DNA of 64,000 nt from Penelope pileata (taxonomy: Eukaryota; Chordata; Aves; Galliformes; Cracidae), in NCBI GenBank assembly GCA_013396635.1, contig WBMW01005007.1, positions 991,585-1,055,584 on the forward strand. Reading direction: 5' to 3'. Each line of letters starts with the position of its first letter. Within the stretch, counting starts at the first letter, position 1. The notes beneath the pieces were generated by a model. The model saw only the letters and a list, made by a program, of their open reading frames with translations. It was not told the DNA's origin and ran no database searches. Below are positions 53,001 through 63,697 of this stretch, in pieces. The position numbers and the translations under genes were made by a program.

Positions 53001-56000
53001 TGGCAGTGCTAAACATAGCGCTGCGTGTACTTTTAATAAATGACAATTCCTGCGGCGTGTACAAGCCACCACGTTTGTCAAGATAAGCACATCAACATGA
53101 GATGTCATGTTAGCCGAGACAAAGAGATTGAATCAGATAGCTTTGTCAAATGCAAAGCAAAGTGTCTCATTCAAACTGACAAAGCAAGAAACGTAAAAAT
53201 TCCACCTACCAATGCAGTCTGAAGGTGCCTCATCCTGCCCTGCTCTGGGAGAATCCCAAGACAGAAACTGACCTCCTGTAACTGACGCAATAAATTCTCT
53301 GCTAATCGGGAGTAACGATATTGCTGTCACTTCAAATGCCTCCACTGAATTTTACAGCAGTTCTATAATACCTGTGGGTATGTTTCTGGCCATACATACG
53401 GATTTATACACCTTAGTGGGTAAGGACTGTTCATAACAACATATGCACACAGGGTATAAGTAACAGGCAAAATTAACAGCATAGCTAGCTGTCATTATAT
53501 CCAAGCTACTGTTTATTCCTTGCTTTTCTTACTTACACATGCGGAAGTTTACACTTACTGTCAACACAATGGGCAAAGACCCTATACCTGTGTGTCCCAG
53601 TGCTTCATCTCTCAAAAATTTGTCATATGACTTTAGGAAAATTCTTCAATTTTCCTTCAATTAGGAAATTTTTTCAATTTAAAATGAGGGACATAGCCAT
53701 CATATATATTATGGTACATATGGTATGGTGGTACAGCCTATAAACAGAACTAAAAACGTTTCACAAGATTACTTTGTGAGAAATTATTTTTCCTTTGGTA
53801 TTCCATAAACATGGTTGTGTAACAGCATGGGCTCAGTCATCCTACATATGGAGGAGACAGAAGCTCTGGGGGTGGGGTTATCAACAAAAATCTTTTTCTT
53901 AAAAAGTGTTTTCTCCTCAGACAGGCTTACAATCACCAAGCTTAGATAGAACAAGACAGTTATATTGGTACGCAGGAGTGAAACTTGGGGTTAGACTGCT
54001 GCCCCAGTGGTGCTGCCCCTGCTGACATGCAGTGAACACACATGCATGCACACCTGCAGGCATTCCTCTTTTGCCAGGGAACTTTAGCTTAGTTTCTCCT
54101 TCAAATACAAGCCATTTGGAGGCTGGCTGAAGCATCCCCGTTAAGCGCAGTTGTTGCTGGATGCAGGGGAAGGCAGCTCAGCACAGCTTCCACTGAGCAC
54201 AAGACCATACGCTCCCCCTCTCCTTTCCAGACCCACTCTGACCAGACCTGTGAAAATACACTGGGGAGCTGAGCACAACCCTAGAAAAGGAGAGAAAATG
54301 CTGCGAAGCTGATGCTGGCCTCTCTCAAGACTCCACCTTTAACAGACCCTAATGGGATCTTCCTTTCCTGAAAAGTGAAACATAATGAAACCCAGGAAAA
54401 TTCACATTCAACACTTTCAGAGGAGATTGAATACACATTAAAATATTCAGGAACAATTCAAATGCAAATATAGCACAGTGCTGTATTATTCATACTCTGC
54501 AACAATTTGCCTTAATACTCTGTTTGGGAGAAGACCTTTTCCAGTTTGTTTTTTGTGAGTTTAATAAATCAGGACTTTCAAACAACTGCCCAATATATGA
54601 GGCGCTACATTTTGTTTAAAAAAAAAAAAGTGGTAAGAAGTCAAAGGCAAATTCATTGCTTTCTAACATAAAATACCTTTTCACTTCCTGAATATTGCCT
54701 GTAGCTTTGCTAATTTATTGCCATGAAAATATTGTTACTACTTAATGCACTAGTACTTTTGTCAATAGGCAGCTTTCCCCAAGGCATATTTGAGAACGCT
54801 CTGCTAATCAGGGTTGATGCAGTTATTTTGAAGCAGCCAGGTCTTTAGAAAAAGGTTTGTGTTTAATTCCAGTATGGGTGAGTGTTGCCATTTCTTCAAA
54901 GCACAATATTTTTAATTCACTGAATTATTTCTGTAGCTATCTAAAAGCACTAACTAAATTATCCAGCCACAGACTCAGTTTGAATCAATGCTCTTCAAAG
55001 CAGTACTGCTGGCATCTTCACCTCTTAACACACACGTTATGCGAGATATTCCTCATTCTGTAATGGCAAGGATTAAACAAAGATTTAATCAGAAACACAA
55101 ATCTGTGCTTTACCATCAGCACGGAACTTTAAAAAATATGGCTGGGTGTTCAACCAGATACTCACTTGGATCTGACTTCTTACTTTTCTACATCTGCTTT
55201 AGCTCTTGAGATTATGACCTCAAATGCAGCTGAGTTTTCAGCGTTTGTTTTCCAAGCATGCTGATAATCACAAACAGCACAGCGAGTGACAGTGAGGTCA
55301 CATACACACACACACGTCGCACTACAGTTCCATCCTCTATAATAAATATGGAAATCTACATCACTATAACTTTATTGAAGCTGAGTAAATAATTTTAATT
55401 GATGCTGGACCTTTTAAGACATGTATTTTTTCAGTCATTTTTAATATATTTGCAATTTTCTGAAGATGAAAATTGAATAAAGCACTTCAAGAATGGGTCA
55501 GGCCATTAATTTCATTAGAAATAGTAATGAAATTCCAGTAAACTATTAAATGTCACTTAATCTGTATTCAAGACAAATAGAATACTTAATTTCTCTTGAC
55601 ATGTTCCACAATGAAGTATTTTCCTCGTCTTTACATTGGGAAAAGTGGTGCTCCTCTGCTTTCCATACCACAGTGACATTTAGCGACATTATTACTGCTA
55701 GAACCCAGCATGGACACAGTCTGTTTTACAGCCAGCCCCCGAGGTAAGAGGTGTGTCTGCACAGGGGTGAAGGCTCTACTGCCTTTGTTCAGGCCGGTTC
55801 AGGTCAGGGCTGAGCTCTCTGTTGTTCATCTTAGCAGGAAACTTGAGGGTTTGCTCATTTTGTTTTCCTTCTGCCATCAGACCCATCCCCAAAATGTCCA
55901 CATGTCAAAAGAATATTAACACTATTCCTACACCAGGCATAATTGATTTTCTAATTAAAGACAGGACTGCAATCACCAAGGAGACATTTCTAAAAGCAGC

Positions 56001-59000
56001 TAGATGGTTTGAGATAACACGGATGTTTCATCAACTCAGAGGCACCACGGGTTCTTGTGTGAAGGGCATTGGAGCCCATCACCTCTGCACGAAGCTTCTA
56101 CGGTGATCAGAGATAGCAGGCTTGAAACTGAAACAGAAGGCTTGGAGTATGAAGGAACATTACAGCCACGGAACTAAAATCCAGCCTCAGCAGAGTTCTT
56201 CCCTGTAGCAGCTATATTCCTCTGTTTATATTTGTAAAATACAGAAGATTCAATTTGAGGAAGTGAGGTCTTGTTACAGTTCTCATGGAAATAATCAAGA
56301 TGGCTGATGATAATTCTCCATGTCTGAAGTCACCCACACACCCCATACACATGGCTTGAATTCAAAGTCTGCACGTCTTTAAGAGATTTATATTAAGCTG
56401 TGCTAAGGAGGTGTTACTCATTTCTCCTGGGTGTGATCAAGCTAAGTTAAGCTAAAGTTTACCTTGCCAATACATTTCTATCCCTCACACTCTGTGTTTT
56501 TCCCCCTTCATCTGAAAATACAGTGACAACACCGAAAGGACAGCAAAAGGATGCTTTTAACATCTCAGCATCCACACCTAAAACTTGTTTTTGATCTCTT
56601 GACAAGCTTGTAGCTCAGAAAGCTAGCAAAAGGTTTTAAACAAGACAGGGGATCGGCAGCACTTCCAGTTCTCAGGGACATTTCCAGATAAAACTCCAAA
56701 ATTGCCTGAGAACTACACAACCAAACACATCAATTATGCTTCAGGAAACAAGTAAAATGCATACACGCATAGCTATAGCTATAAACACACATACACACAT
56801 AACCATGCACCTCTCTGCTAAGTTCCAACCACAAACATCAGAAGTCTATACAGAAAGATGGCATTGTCCATGTAAGCCATGGAAGGAAGGAGAAGACTAT
56901 TTAGCAGCTCAGTGTAGAGACATAGACAAATAGACATCCAGTAGTTCAGTGTTCAGTGCCTGGCTCCACAACATCCACGTGAGCTTCTGTAGACAGCTGT
57001 GTCTTTTAGTAAATATATACAAAGAACTCGACATACACCTCAAGCTGATTCTTTCATCCTATGCACAGAAGAGAATGGATTTAGTTTCTTTTGACATGCA
57101 GAACTCTGTACAATGCACACTCTATACAAAAATGTATAATACAGGTTGATGAAATTATAGCCACAACTTTCTAAAGGATTTTTTTTAGAAAAAGAGATTG
57201 TTACAATACAGCCCTTTCCCAAATGAAAGAACACAATATTTAATTTTTCTTGTTCTGCACAACATCCAATGAATAACGCACAGTGACACGATCTCTTGGT
57301 ATTCTCTCTAAGCCATTTTCAAGATGGATTGCTACAGTGGGTGGCATTCACAATAACACATGTTGAGCAACACACATTCAAATCTCGTCAGCTTTATGGT
57401 TTCTTACACCACGCCACAATGGGAAGTGATTCACACCAAGGAGATGGAGAAAGTTTTTCTATTACTGCAAAAAAAAAAAAAAGGCGTTATATGCATTTAT
57501 CATCCAAAATAAATACATTGACATCATAAGCTTAAACAAACCAAGGAAATTAAACTTGGTTCCTCTTTCTACTACAAAACGTTGTATTTTGATTTAAACC
57601 CATTAAAGTTGGGTGACAATTTCTGTGTAAGATGAGCTGGCCCTGACAGCTAACCTGCACGACTATCAAACCCATCAAATTAAAATAAGGTGAGCTAAAG
57701 AAGAAATTGATGCCAAAGATTTTAATTGCCTTGATGTCATATGCTGGCATCTTAAGAATTATGCATTTCCTATAGAGAAGGTAGAGGAGAGAGATCACGA
57801 AGACAGGTAGAGGATCCTGCTGGTGAGAAGGAACTGGTGACTATGAGCACACGAAGTTGAAAGGAAGAAGTGAACATAGTTCTGAAGGTGGTTGATGTGC
57901 TGCAGCTTCACTGACAAGCAAGAACTTCTACAGAAATTTATGTAAGACATGTAATGGTAATTTCAGAAAGATGTCAGTCCAAGCAGGTATCACTTTAAAG
58001 GGAAAAAAATCTCTTCGAAATGACACAGTAAATTTTGGAAGATGCTGTACTTAGACTTGATATATATGTTCACAGATGTTTTTATTAGATTTGACCACTG
58101 TCCTATCAGATTTGATACACTGTCTCTGACAATGCTATCAGCCAGATGCTTCAGGAAAAAGCAAACACAAATATCTCAAACAGGCTTACTGTGCTGTACT
58201 GGAGAAGCGACCAGTGGCCCTCTATCACCAAGCCCTTAGAAACAACGGGTCCTGAGACATATTACGCGATCAGTCTCATTACATGCGCCTCCACACTGCT
58301 AACCAAGTTGAATTCCACTCATTATTCTCACGTCTCATATGCTGCTGATATTAATTCTTAATTTTAATTCCTCATAATCATCACCATTTCTAGAAATCTG
58401 GACCTGCAGACCTTACCACCACCTTGCTTCCATGCCCTCTATTGCAAGGTAAAAAGTACACACCATTTCAAAGTCAAATGAAAAAAAATCAAACTTCAAA
58501 TCATTAAGGAAAATGCAGGTAGACTGGGTCAGCAAACAACTTTCTGAAGCACTTCATTCTGAACTCTGAAGGAAACACACATTCTAATAGCTGGTTTTCT
58601 TTCACAATCATTTTCTCATCCATGGCATTATCTGATTCTACAGTTTCATTTACTATACGTACCAGATTTTCACCAGGAAATCTACAGAAAACTTCAGACA
58701 AAACAACTTTTACCTTCCAGACCACATTAATATTACATTTTAACCTTTTTAAAAGATAAGAATTAGTTGAATATTGGGGTTTCATCAAACTGGAATATAA
58801 TCTTCTGAGACCTGCCCATTTCCACCTGTCAGCAGGATGTGTCCTGGACATTGACCGACCTGTGCCTGGAGCGGCTGATGAGTGGTTTTGACATTCAGCA
58901 GCCACTACCACCCTCTGGTCAATGAATGCAGGACCAGGAGTTGTTCCACGGGTCACACTGCTGCTTCCTTCGAGAGCCATTTTGCCAACAGGAACCAACA

Positions 59001-59407
59001 CTGAAGCATCACTTTTAACAAAGGACGGGAGAAGCAATCGCTCCCCAACACAACAAAAAAGTTTCAGAGGGAAAAAACCCAAAATCACTCAGAAGCTCAT
59101 CCTGACAGTTCCTGCCTTCACTTAAAGGACTGGTTAAAATAATAAATAGAGGTGAACCCGAAACACAGAGCGGTGCAGCACGCTGGGCCCAGACAAAGTG
59201 GTGGACGCAGGGGCCCTCACCTGCTGGGGCCCCGCTCCCCTTGACATGAAGCAGGCACTCCGTTTGCCCATACTTCCCCCCAGAAATGCCCCAACCCAAC
59301 AGGTGACAGCCCACGCCCTCGCACCATGCTGGAGGGCTCTGGCCCAGGTGCAGATGCCCAGGGGAGCACCATCGCCCTTCAGAGCCGCCCGCCCCGGCAC
59401 CCCGTAC
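50040..59407 (-). other. SAMD5: SAMD5 intron 1, part adjacent to exon 1
   Basis: On the minus strand this follows the exon 1 donor directly. The first 250 bases after the donor (59150-59407) are GC-rich, then composition returns to AT-rich. Two fairly long frames occur, 52517-53086 on plus (189 codons) and 58504-59088 on minus (194 codons), but neither resembles a known protein. A short AC run lies at 55304-55315. Confidence 0.6.
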
Positions 59408-59408
59408 C
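59404..59408 (-). promoter_or_regulatory. SAMD5: Splice donor of SAMD5 exon 1
   Basis: On the minus strand the exon ends ...AACAAG and the intron starts GTACGG (GT at 59407-59406). The exon-intron boundary falls where the conserved KPPYSNK segment ends and where the family continues with VPMAGILEY-type sequence from another exon. The frame stays open past the donor for about 130 codons, so intron retention would not be stopped quickly. Confidence 0.75.
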
Positions 59409-59609
59409 TTGTTGGAGTAGGGGGGCTTGCTCAGGTTGATGCCGTCCCGGACCAGCTTGTCCCGGATCATGATCTTCAGCTTCAGCCGGGGGTAGGCCAC
59501 CGGGCCCCCGCGGGCGGGCCGCTGCCGGGGGGNCATTGTCGACGAAGGACTCGGCGTACTGGGGGAGCTGCAGGGTCTTCAGCCACTCGTACACTATGTT
59601 GGTGCACAT
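59408..59609 (-). CDS. SAMD5: SAMD5 first coding exon (SAM domain protein), interrupted by a collapsed gap
   Basis: SAMD5 is a small SAM-domain protein; the SAM fold usually mediates protein-protein contacts. The first 25 codons from the ATG at 59609 read MCTNIVYEWLKTLQLPQYAE then SFVDN, the expected SAMD5 start and first SAM helices. After the single N at 59533 the sequence resumes in another frame with AYPRLKLKIMIRDKLVRDG and SKPPYSNK, the conserved segment near the SAMD5 C-terminus. AAG at 59410-59408 is followed by GTACGG, a splice donor in phase 0. The rest of the SAM domain and the linker are missing. 76 nt lie before the N and 125 after it (sum 201), so the true insert must be a multiple of three; the single N itself breaks the frame. 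By comparison with the roughly 170-residue family, about 80-100 codons are absent (inference from memory of the family). The start has A at -3. Family assignment rests on recognition, not a search. Confidence 0.9.
59533..59533. other. Single N marking a collapsed gap inside SAMD5 exon 1
   Basis: One ambiguous base separates two pieces of SAMD5 that are not adjacent in the protein family and are in different frames. The flanks are very GC-rich (GGGGGG on the plus strand to the left of the N). The simplest reading is a GC-rich dropout joined with one N, not a real deletion. Confidence 0.8.
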
Positions 59610-59732
59610 GCTGGCTCCAAAACGAGTGCAACTTTCAGCACCGGAGCCAGCCTCTCTCTCTCCCCTCCTCGCCGAAGGAACGAAAACACGAACCAGAAAC
59701 CGCGATGCGAGTCGAAGGACTCAAAATCAAGG

Positions 59733-59747
59733 TCAAGAAATCAACAT
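59733..59747 (-). promoter_or_regulatory. Candidate uORF of 4 codons in the SAMD5 leader
   Basis: Minus-strand ATG at 59747 reads MLIS then TGA. G is at -3, so initiation is plausible. It ends 123 bases before the main ATG, leaving room for reinitiation. It matters only if transcription starts upstream of 59747. Confidence 0.4.
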
Positions 59748-59816
59748 CCACCAGGGAAAATAAAATAAAATCCTTCAAGCAGACGAGCGGGGCTCTGCCG
59801 AGCGGATCCCTCCCGC

Positions 59817-59946
59817 TTATTCCTCCTCCTCTCCTCCCGCCAGGGGCGGCGGGGGGCTCGCGCTAGGGAGCAGACGAGCGCGAGGGTGCACCCCTAAATC
59901 CCAGCTCGCCGCCGCGCCGCATCCACCCGCTTCCATCGGGAGCGCT
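59817..59946 (-). promoter_or_regulatory. Two overlapping candidate uORFs in the SAMD5 leader
   Basis: The ATG at 59946 opens a frame of about 40 codons ending before 59817 (starts MEAGGCGAAASW). The ATG at 59932 opens a 19-codon frame in another phase (starts MRRGGELGFRG) ending with TAG. Neither resembles a known protein; composition follows the GC-rich leader. Their relevance depends on the unknown transcription start. Confidence 0.35.
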
Positions 59947-60149
59947 TCGCAGTCGCCGTCTTTCCTCCCCTCTTCCTCGCAGCGTCGATTTCTGCTCCTG
60001 CCCCCGTGCTCCCCTCCTGAGCCGGGTCCCGCGCCCCCGCCCCGCGCTGCCCTCGGCGCCCGGCTCTCCCCCGTCAGCTGCACGCGGCGGCTTTCTCTCC
60101 CCTTCCACGCGAGTCCTTTCGGATTGGGAAGAAAAAGAAGGGGCGGGGG

Positions 60150-60519
60150 NNNNNNNNNNNNNNNNNNNNNNNNNNNNNNNNNNNNNNNNNNNNNNNNNNN
60201 NNNNNNNNNNNNNNNNNNNNNNNNNNNNNNNNNNNNNNNNNNNNNNNNNNNNNNNNNNNNNNNNNNNNNNNNNNNNNNNNNNNNNNNNNNNNNNNNNNNN
60301 NNNNNNNNNNNNNNNNNNNNNNNNNNNNNNNNNNNNNNNNNNNNNNNNNNNNNNNNNNNNNNNNNNNNNNNNNNNNNNNNNNNNNNNNNNNNNNNNNNNN
60401 NNNNNNNNNNNNNNNNNNNNNNNNNNNNNNNNNNNNNNNNNNNNNNNNNNNNNNNNNNNNNNNNNNNNNNNNNNNNNNNNNNNNNNNNNNNNNNNNNNNN
60501 NNNNNNNNNNNNNNNNNNN
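60150..60519. other. Assembly gap (370 N) in the CpG island
   Basis: This is a run of N between two very GC-rich flanks. It probably contains promoter sequence lost to GC bias. Nothing inside can be annotated. Confidence 0.99.
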
Positions 60520-60700
60520 CGCCCCCGCCCGGCCGCCGCGGGAAGAACGCCCGCCCCGCGCCCGCCGAGCCCCGCTCCCCGCTCTGCCCCGGGGCGAGGC
60601 CCGGCCCCGCCGCCAGGTGAAGCGGGAACGGGCCGAGAGCTGCAGTCTCACTGGACGCCCCCGCGCATCCTTCAGCACAAACGGCAAAGAGTGACAGGGG
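60520..60700. promoter_or_regulatory. Right side of the SAMD5 CpG island
   Basis: The sequence right of the N gap is dominated by CCCCGCCC and CCGCCCCGC strings (GC boxes on the minus strand) with many CpG dinucleotides, then fades to ordinary composition by about 60700. With 59780-60149 on the other side, this suggests one CpG island of roughly 1 kb with the unsequenced gap at its core. Confidence 0.6.
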
Positions 60701-63697
60701 GGCTGCGGGCTGCCCTCCCTGCCCTGGCCTTGTCAGGCCGTGGCTACGGTCTGACACACTGACACTGACACGGGCAGGGACCACGGCAGCCTGCAGGGAG
60801 CAGGTGGCCAGCAGTGAGACACCTATCTCGCAGCACCAGTGCCAGAGGGGCACCTTCTGTGATTTGTCTCTTTGGTAATTTGGGAGGCTTCCTTTGTTAC
60901 ACGTTTCCTGGAGGGCCCCTACAGCAGGTGTCCTCCGGGCTTCACAGCAGTCACCACAGGTTTATTCAGCGCTGCAGCATTCTCTGGCAGAGCATTTCAC
61001 TACAAGACATTTCTGGGAAGTTAGGCACTCACAAGTGGTTAAAATGCAGCCTCTGGGTATAAAGCATAGGGATCACACATTCGTATGCTAAAAGGGGAGA
61101 AAGGGAGGAACAGCATTTTATTTCTTCTAAAACCTCCCCCTATAAATCTTCTCACTCAGCATCTTGTTTTCTTTCCAGGCCACACAGTATTTCAAGCCTT
61201 CGTCTCAGCCCAGAGCCGGAGAGTGAAGCAGCAAATATCTTCTTTTTGCAGAGCCAGTGAGGAGCTGACAGGGGCAGAGAAATTAGCGGGGAGGGGCTGG
61301 GGGCTGGAGCCGGTGGAGTGGGAGATTGACAGGGGAAGCTGACTGGTACAGCCCCTGACAGCACAGCCAGAATCACATTGCCTTTACGTGTGGATTTTAG
61401 AAGGTCTTTGGAAGGCTTTTAAGGTATTGCAAATGTTATATTTCGACTGCAGCATGGTAAGCTGTGTGTCTTCTGTCTGTGTGTAACAGGGTCCTGAGCT
61501 CTGGGAGCACACCCACTGGGCTGGGGAGTTCTGCCTCAGGCTGTGGCATTGTCGAACTGTCTGGGGTCATGCTTGGCATTGACTTTGATCTCACAAAATG
61601 AGTTCACCTGGTAGCAAATACAGCAGAGTTTTAGTTGACCTTGAAATATAAATAAACAAATAAATAAATAAAGATGAAATTAAGGAAAAAAAAAAGTTAT
61701 GTCCAGCTTAAAAAAGCCAGTTGTCCAGGGAACACAAGGCCAGTCCTTCTTATGTCAGCCCCTGGGAACACTTTGGAGCAAGTCTTCACAGAGCCTTACC
61801 TGAAGTTTGGTTGGCATTCCCCCCCGAAGGGCTGGCGGTGGGGCCGGTTCCGTGCAGCGTCCGGGTTGGTGCCCCCAGCGGCAGGGTCCATCCCCAGCCA
61901 GTCCCCAGGTGGCAACAAGCTGGGGGGGGTGGGCAACTGACTGGGGTCCTATCCCGAGGCTGAAGGAGGAGGAGGAAGGTCGCAGAGCAGAGGAGCAGGA
62001 AATGGAGCCGCGTTTTGAGCCATAATGGCAAATGCAGTTTGAAAACCTCTGTTATGTGCAAAACAATTATTAAACATTTTTAAATGCAAAATTTGTTAAT
62101 TCTTCAGACATTGAACAACGTTGTCAGCCTGGCTGAAATATAAGAGCACATTCCCTGTTCGTAAGGCCCCACCTGTCACTTGTATCGTATATATACAACT
62201 ATTAAAATCAACAGGGTAGTAACACATTCATCAATATTTCTTACAATATTTGCAGATTAATTTCAGTGGTGGAAGGAAGATGCTGTATTCCAGCTTATAT
62301 TTCACTTTTAGTTTATCTCTGCAGTACACTGTGTAAATTTGTGCTATATACACACGCTAATTGAGATGTTTATGTATTACAAGATGGAAGAAGCTTTTCC
62401 TGAATACGTAGGGTCCTGACATACACTGGAATTGGGTTGCACCTAAAGAAAGAGCTGAAGCACAAGCAATTTCTAAATTAAGGGAGCACAAGCAGACTTC
62501 TAGCAGGGGCAAGATAAAGGAAGCACAGGTAAATCTGTCTTCAAGTTCCAGGATAAACAGCAGGAAGGAACTGGCAGCACACATCCTGGCTTCCTTCATG
62601 AGGCATCATACCCAAATCTCACCATGCGTTTGCATGGTCTTCCTCTTGTTTAGGCTATGAAATGCTCTGTGGTGTCTGACCTTCCAATGGACTAAGTGGG
62701 AGAGGATGAGCCTCCCAGAGAAAATCTCAGCTGTGTTATCTGAGCAGAGATGCTCAGCAAGTAATATTTTCTTATCTGCTATGAACAGGTGAGGACAGGG
62801 CACTTCTTATGTTTTGCCATTCAAATAAAGGCCTCTGCCTTCAGAGCAAAGTTCATCAAGACTCAGTGTGACTGGAATGTATTAGAACTGTGTGGGCTGC
62901 GGAATATTTGACACAAAGGATTTAGCTTCTGTAGTGCTCCACATGACTAGATTGTCTCCAACAACTCCAAATTCAGTCTCAACTTTGCTTTTCAAACTCA
63001 GCAGATAGTAAAGGTGGGAATGCATATTTCAAGTTGCACTGATCATACAGAGTCACGGTGTTGCACCCAGTATCTCCATAAACACATGTGGAAGGCAAGT
63101 CCAGAAACGATTGCTGTCAAGTTGCTAGCAGAATTTTTCTCATAGGCAGTTTGGTATTGGAGGGCAAGGACCAGATCTTTTTTTTCAGAGTAAGCTTGTT
63201 ACAGCCTCCAGCAAAACGGGTAGAAATTGTTTTTAACGTGTTCGGAAGAATCAAGTCCAGATGAGATACATAGCAGAAAAATACTATTCTTCCCAAGGAT
63301 TTTTTTTTTCCTGTATCTTTGCAGGCCCACTATGAGGAAAAAAGTGAGATTCCCTGCAAGTTTCACCATGTCAGACTGTATTGTTCATGTAATATAACAA
63401 AAATGCAGTAAATATTGCCGAAGTGATACATTGTAGCAATGACAGGTCTGTTTAGCAAATGCAAACAGTGTTTTAGGTCTCCTTTAAACACAGGACATCC
63501 TACATTCATTCAGTGTACTAATAAATGAAAAAAATTCATTCTTGAGCTTCTGACCTGAAGTATATGCTATTAAAATATGTACATAGGCAATCGATTATGT
63601 TATCAGATAGCAACAATAATAACACATAGGAGATTGTGCAAAGCCATGGCCACCAATTTTCTATGCCATGAGATGTTGTGTATAGTCATTTTCCTTG
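60701..63697. other. Upstream flank of SAMD5, no gene seen
   Basis: The sequence has mixed composition, with GC-richer patches at about 61260-61370 and 61800-62020 and an AAAT microsatellite at about 61644-61674. Short overlapping frames in the GC patches look like composition effects. No exon, RNA gene or repeat family is recognised. Confidence 0.5.
61644..61674. repeat. AAAT-type microsatellite
   Basis: AAATATAAATAAACAAATAA continues as AATAAATAAAG: imperfect AAAT units, one interrupted by C. Confidence 0.85.

Larger units (their letters stand above)
59610..60149 (-). promoter_or_regulatory. SAMD5: SAMD5 5' leader and proximal promoter (CpG-rich)
   Basis: This stretch lies directly upstream of the SAMD5 ATG and turns sharply GC- and CpG-rich above about 59780. 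It has no reading frame that looks coding. Minus-strand ATGs occur at 59747, 59932 and 59946. An inverted CCAAT (ATTGG on plus, 60123-60127) and a GC box (GGGGCGGGG, 60140-60148) sit next to the N gap, in the order expected for a promoter firing leftwards. No TATA box is evident. The transcription start is not visible; somewhere between about 59950 and 60120 is a guess from the CCAAT and GC-box position. Confidence 0.6.

Noticed and set aside
53620..53720. MIR-like stretch (CATATGACTTTAGGAAAATT ... TTTAAAATGAGG)
   Set aside because: Weak resemblance to the MIR core only; too diverged to call by eye.
59863..60687. Long frames spanning the N gap at the promoter
   Set aside because: They are open only because Ns contain no stops; the real flanks are leader and CpG-island sequence.
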